A stretch of 64,000 nucleotides of DNA from AWTP1-13 sp963770295. Lineage in GTDB: Bacteria > Pseudomonadota > Alphaproteobacteria > Rhizobiales > Hyphomicrobiaceae. The position numbers were made by a program, and so were the translations under genes. The notes below the pieces were generated by a model. That model saw nothing but the letters and a program-made list of their open reading frames with translations, searched no databases and was not told where the DNA came from. Each line of letters starts with the position of its first letter. Position 1 is the first letter of the stretch. Where the stretch lies: contig CAVYPA010000002.1 in the NCBI GenBank assembly GCA_963770295.1, forward strand, positions 136,577 through 200,576, given 5' to 3'. Below are positions 63,937 to 64,000 of the stretch, in pieces.

Positions 63937-64000
63937 CGATCAGGCTCCTGGCACAGTCGAGCACAGTTTCCTCCAACGGACGTGGCCGCCAGCCAAGCAA
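63917..64000 (-). CDS. C-terminal end of an NAD(P)-dependent epimerase/dehydratase-like protein (partial)
   Basis: The minus strand from the window edge reads LLGWRPRPLEETVLDCARSL and IATASLP before TGA. LGWxPRPxEExxxDTAxSLI is a typical C terminus of NAD-dependent epimerase/HpnA-like extended SDR proteins. The rest lies beyond the window. It converges on and overlaps the end of the DUF6064-like gene by 20 bases. Confidence 0.5.
   Translation of the reverse strand: MLGWRPRPLEETVLDCARSLIATASLP

Noticed and set aside
1..64000. CRISPR arrays, tRNA and rRNA genes
   Set aside because: No regularly spaced repeats of CRISPR type, no cloverleaf with matching acceptor and T-arm, and no rRNA-like sequence were seen by eye.

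Overview
The window is a G+C-rich stretch of a bacterial chromosome. No rRNA, tRNA or CRISPR array is visible, so taxonomy rests on gene content. Small secreted and membrane proteins of types common in Hyphomicrobiales, many ABC and TRAP uptake systems, a CaiB/CitE pair and candidate EcfG-type (GGAAC-N17-GTT) promoters all point to an alphaproteobacterium near Bradyrhizobium (Nitrobacteraceae/Xanthobacteraceae). This placement is inference.

Layout. 1-3.9 kb: the end of a polyamine/spermidine-type ABC uptake operon (ATPase tail, binding protein, two permeases) followed by a polysaccharide deacetylase. 4.3-9.7 kb: a small secreted protein with a stress-type promoter, a DUF1254/DUF1214 protein, and an RND efflux pair whose pump gene stops after about one third of its length, followed by two convergent very small genes. 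10-16.5 kb: an oxalate/formate-type antiporter, a Baeyer-Villiger/FMO-type monooxygenase, and a CitE-like lyase plus CaiB-like CoA transferase. 16.8-33.3 kb: an accessory, envelope and stress region rich in small genes. It holds a Cys-rich PRC-barrel protein, a secreted protein made of sixteen 14-residue repeats, two YihY/BrkB proteins, an ElaB/DUF883-like protein, an alpha/beta hydrolase, a YidB-like protein, CopC, a His-rich outer-membrane protein and a DUF2946-like protein. Several of these have candidate EcfG promoters. 34-37.4 kb: a serine hydrolase, a repeat and structured-RNA candidate, an integrase remnant and a frameshifted MarR regulator. 37.5-52.6 kb: an intact metabolic block with a thiolase, an amino-acid oxidase plus its four-gene ABC importer, a luciferase-like monooxygenase, a TRAP transporter lacking its binding protein, and a gltIJKL-like glutamate/aspartate importer. 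54-64 kb: a lesion-rich block with a lipoprotein, SDR, cupin remnant, peptide-type binding protein with an internal stop, Bcr/CflA exporter, ABC-2 exporter operon, aldo/keto reductase, DUF6064-like gene and the tail of an epimerase.

A notable general property is the number of single-base frameshifts and stops in genes that otherwise read as conserved proteins. They cluster at 0.2-9.4, 27, 36-37, 49 and 54-64 kb, while 10-17 kb and 37.5-48.9 kb look clean. Uncorrected sequencing errors and genuine decay are both possible. The most unusual items are the 14-residue repeat protein, the set of GGAAC-N17-GTT promoters in front of small envelope genes, the three-hairpin RNA candidate beside an integrase remnant, and several sub-60-residue genes.
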